Shown: piece after piece, positions 20,782 to 30,752 of the stretch
Layout of the letters: each line of letters starts with the position of its first letter
Numbering within the stretch: the stretch's first letter is position 1
NCBI RefSeq assembly: GCF_016863095.1
Contig: NZ_BOOF01000004.1
Coordinates: 124,001-188,000, forward strand
From: Microbispora siamensis
GTDB taxonomy: Bacteria > Actinomycetota > Actinomycetes > Streptosporangiales > Streptosporangiaceae
Length of the DNA stretch: 64,000 bases
Direction: 5' to 3'
Position numbers and translations under genes: made by a program
The notes under the pieces: model-generated
Seen by the model: only the letters and a program-made list of their open reading frames with translations
What the model was told of the DNA's origin: nothing
Databases searched by the model: none

Positions 20782-23532
20782 GTGACGACACACCCCACCG
20801 AACCCGGCGACGCTTATGCGACTCCGGCCTCCACCGAAACCCCGGAGGACACGACGGCCGGCGGTGAAGCGGCGACAGGTGCAGAGGCGACGCGCGTGAA
20901 AGTCAGGCGTGACCCCCGGGTCCCACTCACCACCGCGGCCGGGCTCGGCGCGGTGGCGGTCGTCGTGGCCCTGGTCACCGGAGGCTCGGCGCCGGTCGTG
21001 ACCGCGATCGCGGGGGTCGTCACCGGCCTGCTCGCGGCCATCTCGCTGATCATGGCCGCCTCCCGCGTCGTCCCGGCCCACCGGCGCCAGCCGGGCGCGT
21101 GGCGGTGGATGGCCGCCGGGTCGCTGACCTGGCTCCTCGGCGTCGGCGTACGTCCCGTGGCCGACGGCACGCCGTTCGTGCTCACGTTCGCCGACCTGCT
21201 CCTGCTCGTCGGGTCGGTGCTGCTCGCGATCGGCTGCGGCCTGTCCGTGAAACCACCCGCGTTCACGCGCGGGGTGATACGTCAGGCGGCCGACGCCTAC
21301 CTGGGCGCGGCGTCGGTCTTCACCGTGGCCTGGGTCGCCGTGCTCGGCCCGGCGTTCAGGAAGGCGGAGGACACCGGAGCGTTCTTCGTCGCGCTCGCGC
21401 TGCCCCTGGTCTGCCTGCTCGCGACGTGCGCGGTGACACCGGCCGTGGCGGCGTCCCGGTCGGGCAACCGGGTGGTCGGGCTCACCGGCGTAGGGGTGCT
21501 CACCGCGATAACCGTGGCGGAGATGGCCACGGCCCTCGCCCGTCTCGACGGCGACACCCCGCCGCTCGCGGCGGGGCTCGTCGTCCCGGCCATGCTGCTG
21601 GTCCTCGCCGTCGCCCCGTGGGTACAGGAGGACCGGCCGGCCAGGCCGCTGCCCGCCGCGCTGACGGCCGCCACCCCGCTCGTGCTGGTCGCCGCCGCCA
21701 CGCTGGTCGCCACCCTGTACGCGATCGGGAGCAGCCGCGACGCCGCCCTGGTCGTCGTGGCCTCCTCGGTCGTTCTCGTCCTGCTCGGCCGGCTGTTCGT
21801 GCTCCTGGTCGAGACCGCGGGCATGCGCCGCCTCGTCGACGTCGGCGAGCAGCAACTGCGCAGGCTCGCCGAGAACACCGGCGACGTCGTGCTCGTGTGC
21901 GACCCCGGCGGCGTCATCCAGGAGGTGGGTCCAGGCCTCGAGACGACGTACGGCTACCGCCCCGAGGACCTCGCCTGCCGGCCGATCTTCGACTACATCC
22001 ACCCCGAGGACCTGCCGGCCGTACAGGCTCTGCTCGACCGCATGACGGACGAGGACGACGGGCCCGGGCAGGAGGGCGGCACCCGCATCTCCTGCCGGTT
22101 CCGCGCCTCCGACGGCACCTGGCGTCCCACCGAGTCGGTCGCCGCCCGGCACGTACGCGACGACGACCTCGTCCTGGTCACGATCCGCGACCTCAGCGAC
22201 CAGGTGGCCCTGCGCAACCAGGTCACCCACCTGACCTTCCACGACGGGGTCACCGGGCTGCCCAACCGGGCCTACTTCGAGGAACGCGCCAGGGACGTGC
22301 TCAGCCGCCGCGGTGCCGGCGGGACCGCGGTGATCTTCCTGGACCTCGACGGCTTCACCTCCGTCAACGACTCCGTCGGCCACGCCAGCGGCGACCACCT
22401 GCTCGGCCAGGCCGCCCGCCGCCTGCGCTCGGCCGTACGGGCCGACGACACGCTCGCCCGGTGGGGCGGGGACGAGTTCGCGGTGCTGCTTGAGGGCGGC
22501 GCGTCCGGCGGAGCCGACGCGCAGACCGCCATCGACCTGGCCGAGCGGCTCGTACGCGCGGTCTCGAACGAGCCGTTCCGGGTCGCGGACCGGGACGTCG
22601 CGCTGACGGCCAGCGTCGGCGTCGCGTTCGCCGAGGAGGACCTGCCTCCCGGTGACCTGCTGCGCAACGCCGACGTGGCGATGTCGCGGGCAAAGGAACT
22701 CGGCGGGCGGCGGGTGGAGGTCTTCGCCACCCACATGCACGCCGACGTCCTGCGCCGCCTGGAGATAGCCTCCGACCTGCAGCGGGCGCTGCTGGAGAAC
22801 CAGTTCGCGATCGAGTACCAGCCCGTGGTCGACCTGGCCACGTCGCGGGTGACCGCCGTCGAGGCGCTGGTGCGCTGGTGGCGGGGCAGCACGTTCGTGC
22901 CGCCGGAGCAGTTCCTCGGGCCCGCCGAGGACACCGGGATCATCGTGCCGCTCAGCGAGTGGATCCTGCGCGAGGCGTGCCGCGAGGTGGCGGCCTGGCG
23001 CGCGTCGTCCTGGGACATCGGGCTGGCGCTCAACCTGTCCGCACGGCAGATCATGGCCCCGCGCTTCGTGGAGACCGTGGCGGAGGCGCTGAGCGAGAGC
23101 GGGCTGCCGGCCAGCGCGCTGACCCTCGAGGTCATCGAGGAGATGCTGGTCGAGGACGCCGGGGAGATGATCAGCAGGCTCTCGGAGCTGAGGACCCTCG
23201 GCGTACGGCTGGCCATCGACGACTTCGGCACCGGCTACGCGTCGCTCGCGTTCCTGCGCCAGCTGCCGGTCGACATGATCAAGATCGACCCGTCGTTCGT
23301 CTCCGGGCTCGGCCGCGACGACACGCTGACCCTGCTGACGAAGACGATCGTGCAACTCGGCAACGACCTCGGCCTGATCGTCGTCGCCGAGGGCATCGAG
23401 CGTCCCGAGCAACTCGACCTGCTGCGCAAGATGGGCTGCACACGCGGCCAGGGCTATCTGGTGGCCCGCCCCATGACCGCACGCGGCGTCGACTCCCTGA
23501 TGCCCACGACCACCCTCCAGAACACGGCTTAG
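20782..23532 (+). CDS. Membrane PAS-GGDEF-EAL cyclic-di-GMP protein
   Basis: A 916-residue protein with a hydrophilic start (1-45), about eight or nine membrane helices (45-345), a PAS domain (about 365-480), GGDEF (motif at 562-566, I-site RADD upstream) and EAL (EALVRWW at 694; DDFGTGYASL and KIDPSFV later). Both enzymatic signatures look complete, so it may be bifunctional. It resembles the first GGDEF-EAL protein in the window but has the extra PAS sensor and a different membrane part. GTG 20782 follows GGGAGGGGC. Membrane cues and a PAS ligand probably set the balance of c-di-GMP synthesis and breakdown. Confidence 0.93.
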   Translation: MTTHPTEPGDAYATPASTETPEDTTAGGEAATGAEATRVKVRRDPRVPLTTAAGLGAVAVVVALVTGGSAPVVTAIAGVVTGLLAAISLIMAASRVVPAHRRQPGAWRWMAAGSLTWLLGVGVRPVADGTPFVLTFADLLLLVGSVLLAIGCGLSVKPPAFTRGVIRQAADAYLGAASVFTVAWVAVLGPAFRKAEDTGAFFVALALPLVCLLATCAVTPAVAASRSGNRVVGLTGVGVLTAITVAEMATALARLDGDTPPLAAGLVVPAMLLVLAVAPWVQEDRPARPLPAALTAATPLVLVAAATLVATLYAIGSSRDAALVVVASSVVLVLLGRLFVLLVETAGMRRLVDVGEQQLRRLAENTGDVVLVCDPGGVIQEVGPGLETTYGYRPEDLACRPIFDYIHPEDLPAVQALLDRMTDEDDGPGQEGGTRISCRFRASDGTWRPTESVAARHVRDDDLVLVTIRDLSDQVALRNQVTHLTFHDGVTGLPNRAYFEERARDVLSRRGAGGTAVIFLDLDGFTSVNDSVGHASGDHLLGQAARRLRSAVRADDTLARWGGDEFAVLLEGGASGGADAQTAIDLAERLVRAVSNEPFRVADRDVALTASVGVAFAEEDLPPGDLLRNADVAMSRAKELGGRRVEVFATHMHADVLRRLEIASDLQRALLENQFAIEYQPVVDLATSRVTAVEALVRWWRGSTFVPPEQFLGPAEDTGIIVPLSEWILREACREVAAWRASSWDIGLALNLSARQIMAPRFVETVAEALSESGLPASALTLEVIEEMLVEDAGEMISRLSELRTLGVRLAIDDFGTGYASLAFLRQLPVDMIKIDPSFVSGLGRDDTLTLLTKTIVQLGNDLGLIVVAEGIERPEQLDLLRKMGCTRGQGYLVARPMTARGVDSLMPTTTLQNTA

Positions 23533-23806
23533 CCGCGTTCCCCGCGTCGCTCGTATGGGCGCTTAGATCCGCCGGGTCGTGCCGGAGGCGCGCCATGGGC
23601 ACTTCCTCGTCGCGCTTGGTCGCTTCGCTCCCGCGCGCTCCTCAGTCCAGACCGGCGGCGCGCCCATCCGGCTCGCTCGGTGTCCCGGGGCGCTGGAGGG
23701 GCGCCGGGTGGCATAACCTGGGAGTCCGTTGTGGGTGTCTTGGATGGCGAGACGGGCGTCCCAGATGATTTGACGTGGAGGCGCTCCATCGGACATCGTT
23801 GTAGCC
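23533..23806 (+). other. Non-coding stretch between the GGDEF-EAL gene and the ilvB leader
   Basis: No gene is supported here. Near its end TTGACG (23770-23775), an 18-bp spacer and CATCGT (23794-23799) form a possible promoter. If used, transcription would begin at or near the leader ATG at 23807, giving a leaderless leader peptide. A weaker alternative is TTGGAT (23740-23745) with GATGAT (23764-23769). The first 170 bp hold GC-rich self-complementary sequence and nothing I recognise. Confidence 0.4.
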
Positions 23807-23854
23807 ATGCATAGCGGTGGGATCCTCGTAGTACTTCGCAGGCGCGCAGCCTGA
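23807..23854 (+). CDS. ilvB leader peptide, MHSGGILVVLRRRAA
   Basis: A 15-codon ORF with five consecutive branched-chain codons: ATC CTC GTA GTA CTT (Ile-Leu-Val-Val-Leu, 23822-23836). It ends 117 bp before ilvB and is followed by an intrinsic terminator, the classical layout of ribosome-mediated attenuation. Stalling on uncharged Ile, Leu or Val tRNAs would favour read-through into ilvBNC. No Shine-Dalgarno sequence is visible, so leaderless translation is likely. Attenuation of ilvBNC is established in Corynebacterium; this case is inferred from sequence. Confidence 0.82.
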   Translation: MHSGGILVVLRRRAA

Positions 23855-23911
23855 CGAAGCACTCGGTCCTGCGCGCGCCCCAGCTCCGCCCAGCGGATGG
23901 GGCATTTTTTA
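23834..23911 (+). promoter_or_regulatory. ilvB attenuator: alternative hairpins and terminator
   Basis: The early hairpin pairs CTTCG (23834-23838) with CGAAG (23855-23859), plus inner AGGC/GCCT. The possible antiterminator pairs GGCGCGC (23841-23847) with GCGCGCC (23873-23879), overlapping the terminator's left arm. The terminator pairs GCCCCA (23877-23882) with TGGGGC (23898-23903), plus inner TCCG/CGGA, and is followed by TTTTTT at 23905-23910. Together with the leader ORF these form a three-way switch. Confidence 0.78.
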
Positions 23912-23971
23912 TGCCAGGAGTCACGCCAAGCAGCCCAGCCACAAGCAAGCTCAGCCACAAGGAACGAGCCG

Positions 23972-25717
23972 ATGACCGAGAAAATGACAGGTGCCCAGGC
24001 CCTCGTGCGGGCGCTGGAGCAGGTCGGGGTCGACACGGTGTTCGGGATCCCCGGCGGGGCCATTCTCCCCGCCTACGATCCCCTCTACGACTCGACCAAG
24101 GTCCGGCACGTGCTTGTACGGCACGAGCAGGGCGCCGGCCACGCGGCCGAGGGGTACGCGCAGGCGACCGGCAGAGTCGGGGTGTGCATGGCCACCAGCG
24201 GCCCGGGAGCGACCAACCTGGTCACCCCGATCGCCGACGCCTACATGGACTCGGTGCCGATCGTCGCGATCACCGGGCAGGTGGCCTCGCCGCTGATCGG
24301 GACCGACGCCTTCCAGGAGGCCGACATCTCCGGCATCACGATGCCGATCACCAAGCACAACTTCCTGGTCACCAACGCCGATGACATCCCGCGGACCATC
24401 GCCGAGGCGTTCCACGTCGCCTCCACCGGGCGCCCGGGACCGGTCCTGGTGGACATCTCCAAGGACGCCCTGCAGGCCACGACCACCTTCTCCTGGCCGC
24501 CGGTCATGCAGCTGCCCGGCTACCGTCCGGTGACCCGGCCGCACTCCAAGCAGATCCGCGAGGCGGCCCGGCTGATGACCGAGGCGAAGCGCCCGGTGTT
24601 CTACGTCGGCGGCGGCGTGCACAAGGCGCGGGCCTCGGCCGAGCTGCTGGAGCTGGCCGAGCTGACCGGCATCCCGGTGGTCACCACGCTGATGGCGCGG
24701 GGCACCTTCCCCGACAGCCACCCCCAGCACATGGGCATGCCCGGCATGCACGGCAGCGTGGCCGCGGTCGGCGCGCTGCAGCGCTCGGACCTGCTGATCG
24801 CGCTCGGCACCCGCTTCGACGACCGGGTCACCGGTGAGCTGTCCAGCTTCGCGCCGAACGCGAAGGTGATCCACGCCGACATCGACCCGGCCGAGATCTC
24901 CAAGAACCGGCACGCGGATGTGCCGATCGTGGGCGACTGCCGCGAGGTGATCGGGGATCTGATCACGGCGGTGCGGGCCGAGCAGGCCGACGGCCGCAAG
25001 GGCGACTACACCGAGTGGTGGCGGATCCTCAACGGCTACAAGGAGACCTACCCGCTGGGGTACGAGGAGTTCGCCGACGGGTCGCTGGCCCCGCAGTACG
25101 TGATCGAGCGGCTGAGCGCGCTGGTGGGCCCGGAGGCGATCTACACCGCGGGCGTCGGCCAGCACCAGATGTGGGCCGCGCAGTTCATCAAGTACGAGCA
25201 CCCGGGGACGTTCATCAACTCCGGCGGTGCGGGCACGATGGGCTTTTCCGTCCCGGCCGCCATGGGCGCCAAGATGGGCTGCCCGGACAAGGTCGTGTGG
25301 GCGATCGACGGTGACGGTTGTTTCCAGATGACCAACCAGGAGCTGGCGACCTGCGCGATCGAGGGTGTGCCGATCAAGGTGGCGGTCATCAACAACGGCA
25401 ACCTCGGCATGGTCCGCCAGTGGCAGACGCTGTTCTACGACGAGCGGTACTCCAACACCGACCTCCAGCGGGTCAAGCGGATTCCCGACTTCGTGAAGCT
25501 CGCCGAGGCGTACGGTTGTGTCGGCCTGCGGTGTGAGCGTCCGGAGGACGTGGACGAGACGATCCGCAAGGCCATGGAGATCAACGACGTGCCGGTGGTG
25601 GTCGACTTCGTCGTGCACCAGGACGCGATGGTCTGGCCGATGGTGGCCGCCGGCACCAGCAACGACGACATCAAGTACGCCCGCGACATGGCGCCGAACT
25701 GGGAGGGTGGAGAATGA
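23972..25717 (+). CDS. ilvB: Acetolactate synthase large (catalytic) subunit
   Basis: A 581-residue TPP enzyme that condenses pyruvate to acetolactate, or pyruvate with 2-oxobutyrate to acetohydroxybutyrate, the first shared step of Val/Leu/Ile synthesis. Hallmarks: catalytic glutamate in [17 protein letters not shown]-binding middle domain ([14 protein letters not shown]) and TPP site [12 protein letters not shown] ending in VINNGN. ATG 23972 follows AAGGAACGAG. It is first in ilvBNC and lies behind the attenuator. The stop overlaps an 18-codon mini-ORF in ATGA. Confidence 0.97.
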   Translation: MTEKMTGAQALVRALEQVGVDTVFGIPGGAILPAYDPLYDSTKVRHVLVRHEQGAGHAAEGYAQATGRVGVCMATSGPGATNLVTPIADAYMDSVPIVAITGQVASPLIGTDAFQEADISGITMPITKHNFLVTNADDIPRTIAEAFHVASTGRPGPVLVDISKDALQATTTFSWPPVMQLPGYRPVTRPHSKQIREAARLMTEAKRPVFYVGGGVHKARASAELLELAELTGIPVVTTLMARGTFPDSHPQHMGMPGMHGSVAAVGALQRSDLLIALGTRFDDRVTGELSSFAPNAKVIHADIDPAEISKNRHADVPIVGDCREVIGDLITAVRAEQADGRKGDYTEWWRILNGYKETYPLGYEEFADGSLAPQYVIERLSALVGPEAIYTAGVGQHQMWAAQFIKYEHPGTFINSGGAGTMGFSVPAAMGAKMGCPDKVVWAIDGDGCFQMTNQELATCAIEGVPIKVAVINNGNLGMVRQWQTLFYDERYSNTDLQRVKRIPDFVKLAEAYGCVGLRCERPEDVDETIRKAMEINDVPVVVDFVVHQDAMVWPMVAAGTSNDDIKYARDMAPNWEGGE

Positions 25718-25770
25718 GCCCCGCCCCGGCCCGACCCGATCACGACCAGCAGTGCGAGGAGATGGCATGA
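25714..25770 (+). CDS. Mini-ORF 1 between ilvB and ilvN (18 aa)
   Basis: An 18-codon ORF beginning [10 protein letters not shown] and ending CEEMA. Its ATG overlaps the ilvB stop (ATGA) and its TGA overlaps the ATG of the next mini-ORF (ATGA at 25767-25770). The last codons coincide with a copy of the ilvN ribosome-binding site. It probably serves to pass ribosomes along rather than to make a functional peptide; that is inference. Confidence 0.45.
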   Translation: MSPAPARPDHDQQCEEMA

Positions 25771-25848
25771 GCGAGCGCAGCGAGCGAATCAGCAAGCACA
25801 GCGCCTGGCGAATGCCGCTCCGAGCCGAAGGCGAGGAGATGGCATGAG
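25754..25848 (+). repeat. Direct repeats of the ilvN start region, 77 bp apart
   Basis: GCGAGGAGATGGCATGAG (18 bp) occurs at 25754-25771 and 25831-25848. Each copy contains a Shine-Dalgarno sequence plus an ATGA stop/start junction. The 59 bp between them contain the AGCGAGCGCAGCGAGCGA-type sequence. The layout looks like insertion of a short repeat element with duplication of the ilvN initiation site. Confidence 0.75.
25767..25847 (+). CDS. Mini-ORF 2 between ilvB and ilvN (26 aa)
   Basis: A 26-codon [15 protein letters not shown] to EGEEMA, joined by ATGA overlaps to mini-ORF 1 upstream and to ilvN downstream (ATG 25844). It starts with GAGCGAGCGCAGCGAGCGA, a sequence type I recall as frequent between genes in actinobacterial genomes. 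It is most simply a product of the 77-bp duplication described separately. Whether the peptide is made is unknown. Confidence 0.45.
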   Translation: MSERSERISKHSAWRMPLRAEGEEMA

Positions 25849-26368
25849 CCGCCACACGCTGTCCGTCCTGGTGGAGAACAAGCCGGGCGTGCTGGCCCGG
25901 GTCGCCGCCCTGTTCAGCCGCCGCGGGTTCAACATCGACTCGCTGGCGGTCGGGCCCACGGAGCACGACGACATCTCGCGGATGACCATCGTCGTCAACG
26001 TGGAGGACCTCCCGCTGGAGCAGGTCACCAAGCAGCTCAACAAGCTGGTCAACGTCATCAAGATCGTCGAGCTCGACAACAGCCAGTCGGTGCAGCGCGA
26101 GCTGATGTTGATCAAGGTGCGGACCGACTCCGAGAGCCGGTCGCACGTCCTCGAACTCGTGAACCTCTTCCGGGCACGCTGCGTTGACGTGGCCCCGGAC
26201 GCGGTCACGATCGAGGTCACCGGGACGACCGACAAGCTGGAGGCGTTCGTCCGGGTCCTTGAGCCGTACGGCATCAAGGAGCTCGTGCAGTCGGGCATGG
26301 TGGCCATCGGCCGCGGCGCCCGTTCCATCACCGACCGCTCGCTTCGCGCCCTCGACCGCAGCGCATAG
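25844..26368 (+). CDS. ilvN: Acetolactate synthase small (regulatory) subunit
   Basis: A 174-residue subunit with an N-terminal ACT domain (HTLSVLVENKPGVLARVAAL, about 3-75) and the conserved C-terminal regulatory domain. It binds valine or other branched-chain amino acids and imposes feedback inhibition on IlvB. ATG 25844 is preceded by GAGGAGATGGC and overlaps the stop of mini-ORF 2. Second full gene of ilvBNC. Confidence 0.96.
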   Translation: MSRHTLSVLVENKPGVLARVAALFSRRGFNIDSLAVGPTEHDDISRMTIVVNVEDLPLEQVTKQLNKLVNVIKIVELDNSQSVQRELMLIKVRTDSESRSHVLELVNLFRARCVDVAPDAVTIEVTGTTDKLEAFVRVLEPYGIKELVQSGMVAIGRGARSITDRSLRALDRSA

Positions 26369-27418
<1,050 letters not shown>

Positions 27419-27440
27419 GGTTCGCGAACCGCTGCGTGAC

Positions 27441-27482
27441 CGCGGCGCCGCGCCCCGCCGACGAGGTGGGGAGCGGCGCCGC
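27441..27482 (+). terminator. Long hairpin between ilvC and the convergent dacB gene
   Basis: GCGGCGCCGC at 27442-27451 and again at 27473-27482 pair with each other, and the inner CCCCGCC/GGTGGGG segments extend the stem. The T-content afterwards is low. Its place between two convergent stops suggests a shared terminator. Confidence 0.5.
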
Positions 27483-27513
27483 GTCGCGTTTCAGGACACC
27501 AGGGCGAGAGGGA

Positions 27514-29097
27514 TCAGCACTGGGCGGGCTTGAGCCAGGAGCACTCGAGGTCTCCGGCGGAAGGAGCCGGTTCGGCGGCCTCCTGCGGCGGCGACCCGGG
27601 AGTCACGCTGCGGGCGGCCGCCGTCTCGTCCACCGCGGCCTTCCTGGTGAACTGGGCCAGCCTGACGGCGACGCGGTCCTCCAGGTCCCGCGGCGCTCCG
27701 GACAGGTAGCCGTTGCTGATGACCGAGAAGACCAGCGGCTCGCCGTCCGCGCTGGTCACGTAGCCCGACAGCGCGGTCACGCCGGTCAGCGAGCCGGTCT
27801 TGGCGTGCACGTTCCCGGCCGCCGGCGTGCCGCCCATCCTGCTGCGCAGCGTGCCGCCGACCATCCGGTCCGCCTCTCCCGCGATCGGCAGGGCGGCGTA
27901 CCAGGTGGGGAACCAGGGCTTGCCGCGCACCGCCGCGAGCAGGGCCGTGATTCCGGCCGGCGTCAGGGCGTCCACCCGGGACAGGCCGGAGCCGTCCCGC
28001 AGCCGCAGCGTCTTGACGCCGTTCGCCTGCGCGAACGCGGTCGTCACGGCGAGTCCGGCCGCCCACGTCCCCGTGCCGGAGACCTTGCGTCCCATCGTCT
28101 TGGTGAGGATCTCCGCGTGCATGTTGTTGCTCAGCTTCAGGAACGGCACGAGCAGGTCGCCGAGGGTCATCGACTGGCGTGAGGCGACCGTGGCCGTCTT
28201 GGCCGGGGCGGTCCCGCGCACGGTCGGCCCGAGCACCTTCACGCCGTGCCGGGTCAGCCCCTCCCGGAACAGGGTGGCCGCGTAGAGCGTGGGGTCCCAC
28301 ACCGCGACCCACTCGTCGTACGGCTCGGAGACCGTGCCGGTGACCACGACGGTGTTGGTGCCGTGCTGCCGCTCGACGAGCACGTCCGTCTCGTCGCCGG
28401 TGACGGCCCTGTTCACGATCTTCACGTATCCGGTCGCCGGCGTGGTGGACACCTTGGCGGCCTTGCCGGGGCCGTCTCCGGGCGCGACCGAGACGATCAC
28501 CGAGCCCGCGTCGTAGTCGGTGTCGGGCGACGCGGTCAGCGCGGAGATCTGCCCGGCGTAGTAGTACGGCTCGTCGTCCCAGGCCCAGTCGGTGCCGAGC
28601 CGTACATCGTCGAACCAGGTGTCGTCGGCGACCAGCCGTCCCGTGACGACCTTGACCCCGGCCGCCGCGACCTCGGCGGCGAGCGCGTCGTAGTCGGCGG
28701 CGAGCATGGTGGGGTCGCCCGTGCCCCGCAGCGTGAGGTCCCCGGCGACCGTGTGGCCCACCCTGGACGCGGCGAGCACGTCGGTCGTGAACCGGAAGCC
28801 GGTGCCCAGCGTGTCGAGGGCGGCGGCCGAGGTGAGCAGCTTGGTGTTGGAGGCGGGGGCGAACAGCTTGTCCGCGTCGAGGGAGTAGAGGTCCTCGCCG
28901 GTGGCCGCGACCCGCACGGCGACGCCCGCCCGCGCGGGGGCCAGCCGGGAGTCGGCGAGGATCTGGTCGAGGTCGCGGGTCAGGTCCGCGACGCCGGGGG
29001 CCGGGTCCCGCGCCCCGGCGGGAACGCCGGAGCCCGCGATCCCGGTGGCCAGAACGGCACCGGCCAGCATGATCGTGATACGTCGTGACAACCGCAC
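27514..29097 (-). CDS. dacB: D-alanyl-D-alanine carboxypeptidase/endopeptidase (PBP4, S13 family)
   Basis: A 527-residue secreted enzyme that trims or cleaves peptidoglycan cross-links. The signal peptide ends near AGARD. The three penicillin-binding motifs are present: SNTK (nucleophile serine, near residue 83), SNN in KLSNNMHAE, and KTG in HAKTGSLTG. The large insertion between the first two motifs is the S13/PBP4 hallmark. It is transcribed alone toward ilvC. Length is close to actinobacterial DacB proteins. Confidence 0.93.
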   Translation of the reverse strand: MRLSRRITIMLAGAVLATGIAGSGVPAGARDPAPGVADLTRDLDQILADSRLAPARAGVAVRVAATGEDLYSLDADKLFAPASNTKLLTSAAALDTLGTGFRFTTDVLAASRVGHTVAGDLTLRGTGDPTMLAADYDALAAEVAAAGVKVVTGRLVADDTWFDDVRLGTDWAWDDEPYYYAGQISALTASPDTDYDAGSVIVSVAPGDGPGKAAKVSTTPATGYVKIVNRAVTGDETDVLVERQHGTNTVVVTGTVSEPYDEWVAVWDPTLYAATLFREGLTRHGVKVLGPTVRGTAPAKTATVASRQSMTLGDLLVPFLKLSNNMHAEILTKTMGRKVSGTGTWAAGLAVTTAFAQANGVKTLRLRDGSGLSRVDALTPAGITALLAAVRGKPWFPTWYAALPIAGEADRMVGGTLRSRMGGTPAAGNVHAKTGSLTGVTALSGYVTSADGEPLVFSVISNGYLSGAPRDLEDRVAVRLAQFTRKAAVDETAAARSVTPGSPPQEAAEPAPSAGDLECSWLKPAQC

Positions 29098-29178
29098 AGT
29101 CCGCTCCCGGGTGAGTGGCTTTCCGCGATCGTCGGTGAGCCGTGCCGGGGCATCAATACGGAAATGTACGTATAGCGA

Positions 29179-29712
29179 TCAGGCCGGCATCGAGACCAGG
29201 AACACGCAGTCGCCGAAGGCCACCTCGTCGCCGGCCCGTACGGCCGCGGGCCCGACCAGGCGCCAGCCGTTCAGCCGGGTGCCGTTCATCGAGCCGAGGT
29301 CGACGAGGAGCCAGGAGTCGTGCTCGCGCCGCAGCTCGGCGTGCACCCGCGAGACGGTCAGGTCGGCGAGGACGAGGTCGCAGGAGGAGCCGCGGCCGAC
29401 CAGGTAGCGGGCCCGGCCGTCGGCGGGCAGGGCGAGCCGGGGCAGCCGGGGACGCCGCCAGGCGGACTCGATCCGGCTGCTCAGCTCCGACACAGAGGCG
29501 ACCGCGTCGGTGATCCTTCTGCGCCAGCGCCCGCGGTGTGGGAGGTCGGCGACCAGCTCGTCCAGCTCGTTGCGGCTGCGAGCACGAAGCGCCAGGTCCA
29601 CCCGGCCGACGAAGGTCTCCATGGACAGGCGTCCTTCGGCGGCCCGGTCGCGGAGCTCGCTGAGCGCGCGCTCGCGGTCCCCGTCCGAGGCGCGAACCGG
29701 GGGAGAGCTCAT
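29179..29712 (-). CDS. DUF1707-FHA protein
   Basis: A 177-residue protein with an N-terminal DUF1707 domain (RASDGDRERALSELRDRAAEGRLS, about 7-55) and a C-terminal FHA domain (about 95-177). The phosphothreonine-binding pattern is there: GRGSSCD, SRVHAEL and LGSMNGTRLNG. FHA domains read Ser/Thr-kinase phosphorylation; the partner is unknown. No membrane helix is seen. ATG 29712 starts the conserved DUF1707 sequence. Confidence 0.88.
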   Translation of the reverse strand: MSSPPVRASDGDRERALSELRDRAAEGRLSMETFVGRVDLALRARSRNELDELVADLPHRGRWRRRITDAVASVSELSSRIESAWRRPRLPRLALPADGRARYLVGRGSSCDLVLADLTVSRVHAELRREHDSWLLVDLGSMNGTRLNGWRLVGPAAVRAGDEVAFGDCVFLVSMPA

Positions 29713-29834
29713 GATTGGAGTATCCGCCGCAGTGGTCCGAGGTGTCCAGAAGACCGCCGTATTCCCCGCCAATCCCGGCGTGGGAGCGGGGCCGCCGGGC
29801 GTGGCGTCCCCGCTCCGTGCCGGACCGGCGGTCT

Positions 29835-30752
29835 CTACTGCCGGCCGAAGTCCTGGGTCCAGTACGGGCCGCCGGCGGCGACGTACCCGACCCCGATGTC
29901 GGTGTAGTTGCAGTTGAGGATGTTCTGCCGGTGGCCGGGGCTGTTCATCCAGCCCTGGACCACCGCCTGGGCCGTGCCGTAGCCCTTGGCGATGTTCTCC
30001 GCCGCCGCCCGCCAGGTGTACCCGGCGGCCGTGATGCGGTCGGAGAAGGAGCGGCCGTCCTTCGAGGTGTGGTCGAAGTAGTTCTTGGCGGACATGTCGG
30101 CCGAGTGGGCGTACGCGGCGGCGCGCAGGCGCGCGTCGTGCTTGAGCGGGCCGCAGCCCGCCTTCGCCCGCTCGACGTTGGTGAGGCGCACGACCTCGTT
30201 CTCGATGTCGGTGCCCACGGCCGAGCCGCTCGTGGGAGAGGCGCTGGGAGCGGTGGAGACGGCGGCGCTCGCGGAGGGGCTCGCGCTGGGGGCCGTGCTC
30301 GGGACCGCGGAGGGGCTCGTCGTGGGGATGCCGGTGGGGCTTGGGGAAGAGGTGGAGGTGGGGACGGGGGTGGGGATGTCGCAGTCGAGGCGCACCGGCC
30401 TCGACCGCGACAGGTGGCCGCGGTAGTCGGTGACGACGCTGTAGTAGGCACCGTCCGCGCAGGTCAGGGCGACGACGACGCGGGCGTTCCTGACCACCTT
30501 GGAGCCGCTCTTCACGACGCGGTCGGGGCCCGGCGTGCTCTTCACGATCCGGACCCGGAAACGGGCGTTGTCGACGCAACCGGCCCGCGAGCCCGCCGCG
30601 CGGATCTTGCCGTCCACGGTGACGTAGGGCTTCGCGGCGGCGACCCGGCAGCCCGCGTGCTGGGCCTCGGCCTGAGCGGGTCCGGCCGCCATGCCGACGG
30701 CCGCGACGCTCCCGAGGCACAGGACCGCTCCGAGCGCTCTGTTCACGATCAT
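29835..30752 (-). CDS. Secreted CAP-domain (SCP/YkwD-type) protein
   Basis: A 305-residue protein: signal peptide cleaved near AQAEA, an unrecognised N-terminal domain with four cysteines (about 30-125), a Ser/Pro/Ala/Thr-rich linker (about 125-178) and a C-terminal CAP domain (about 182-305). CAP signatures are LTNVERAKAGC, AHSADMSAKNYFDHTS, AENIAKGYG and GWMNSPGHRQNIL. Bacterial YkwD-like proteins are secreted and their biochemical role is unclear. ATG 30752 follows TGGAGGAATG. Confidence 0.9.
   Translation of the reverse strand: MIVNRALGAVLCLGSVAAVGMAAGPAQAEAQHAGCRVAAAKPYVTVDGKIRAAGSRAGCVDNARFRVRIVKSTPGPDRVVKSGSKVVRNARVVVALTCADGAYYSVVTDYRGHLSRSRPVRLDCDIPTPVPTSTSSPSPTGIPTTSPSAVPSTAPSASPSASAAVSTAPSASPTSGSAVGTDIENEVVRLTNVERAKAGCGPLKHDARLRAAAYAHSADMSAKNYFDHTSKDGRSFSDRITAAGYTWRAAAENIAKGYGTAQAVVQGWMNSPGHRQNILNCNYTDIGVGYVAAGGPYWTQDFGRQ

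Noticed and set aside
20677-23412. A 911-codon open frame on the minus strand
   Set aside because: It lies opposite the PAS-GGDEF-EAL gene and its product is His/Gln/Arg/Gly-rich low-complexity sequence with no motif, which is typical of the antisense frame of a GC-rich gene.
23951-26146. A 731-codon open frame on the minus strand opposite ilvBN
   Set aside because: Its composition (Asp/His/Arg/Leu repeats) is the antisense shadow of ilvB and ilvN, which are clearly real.
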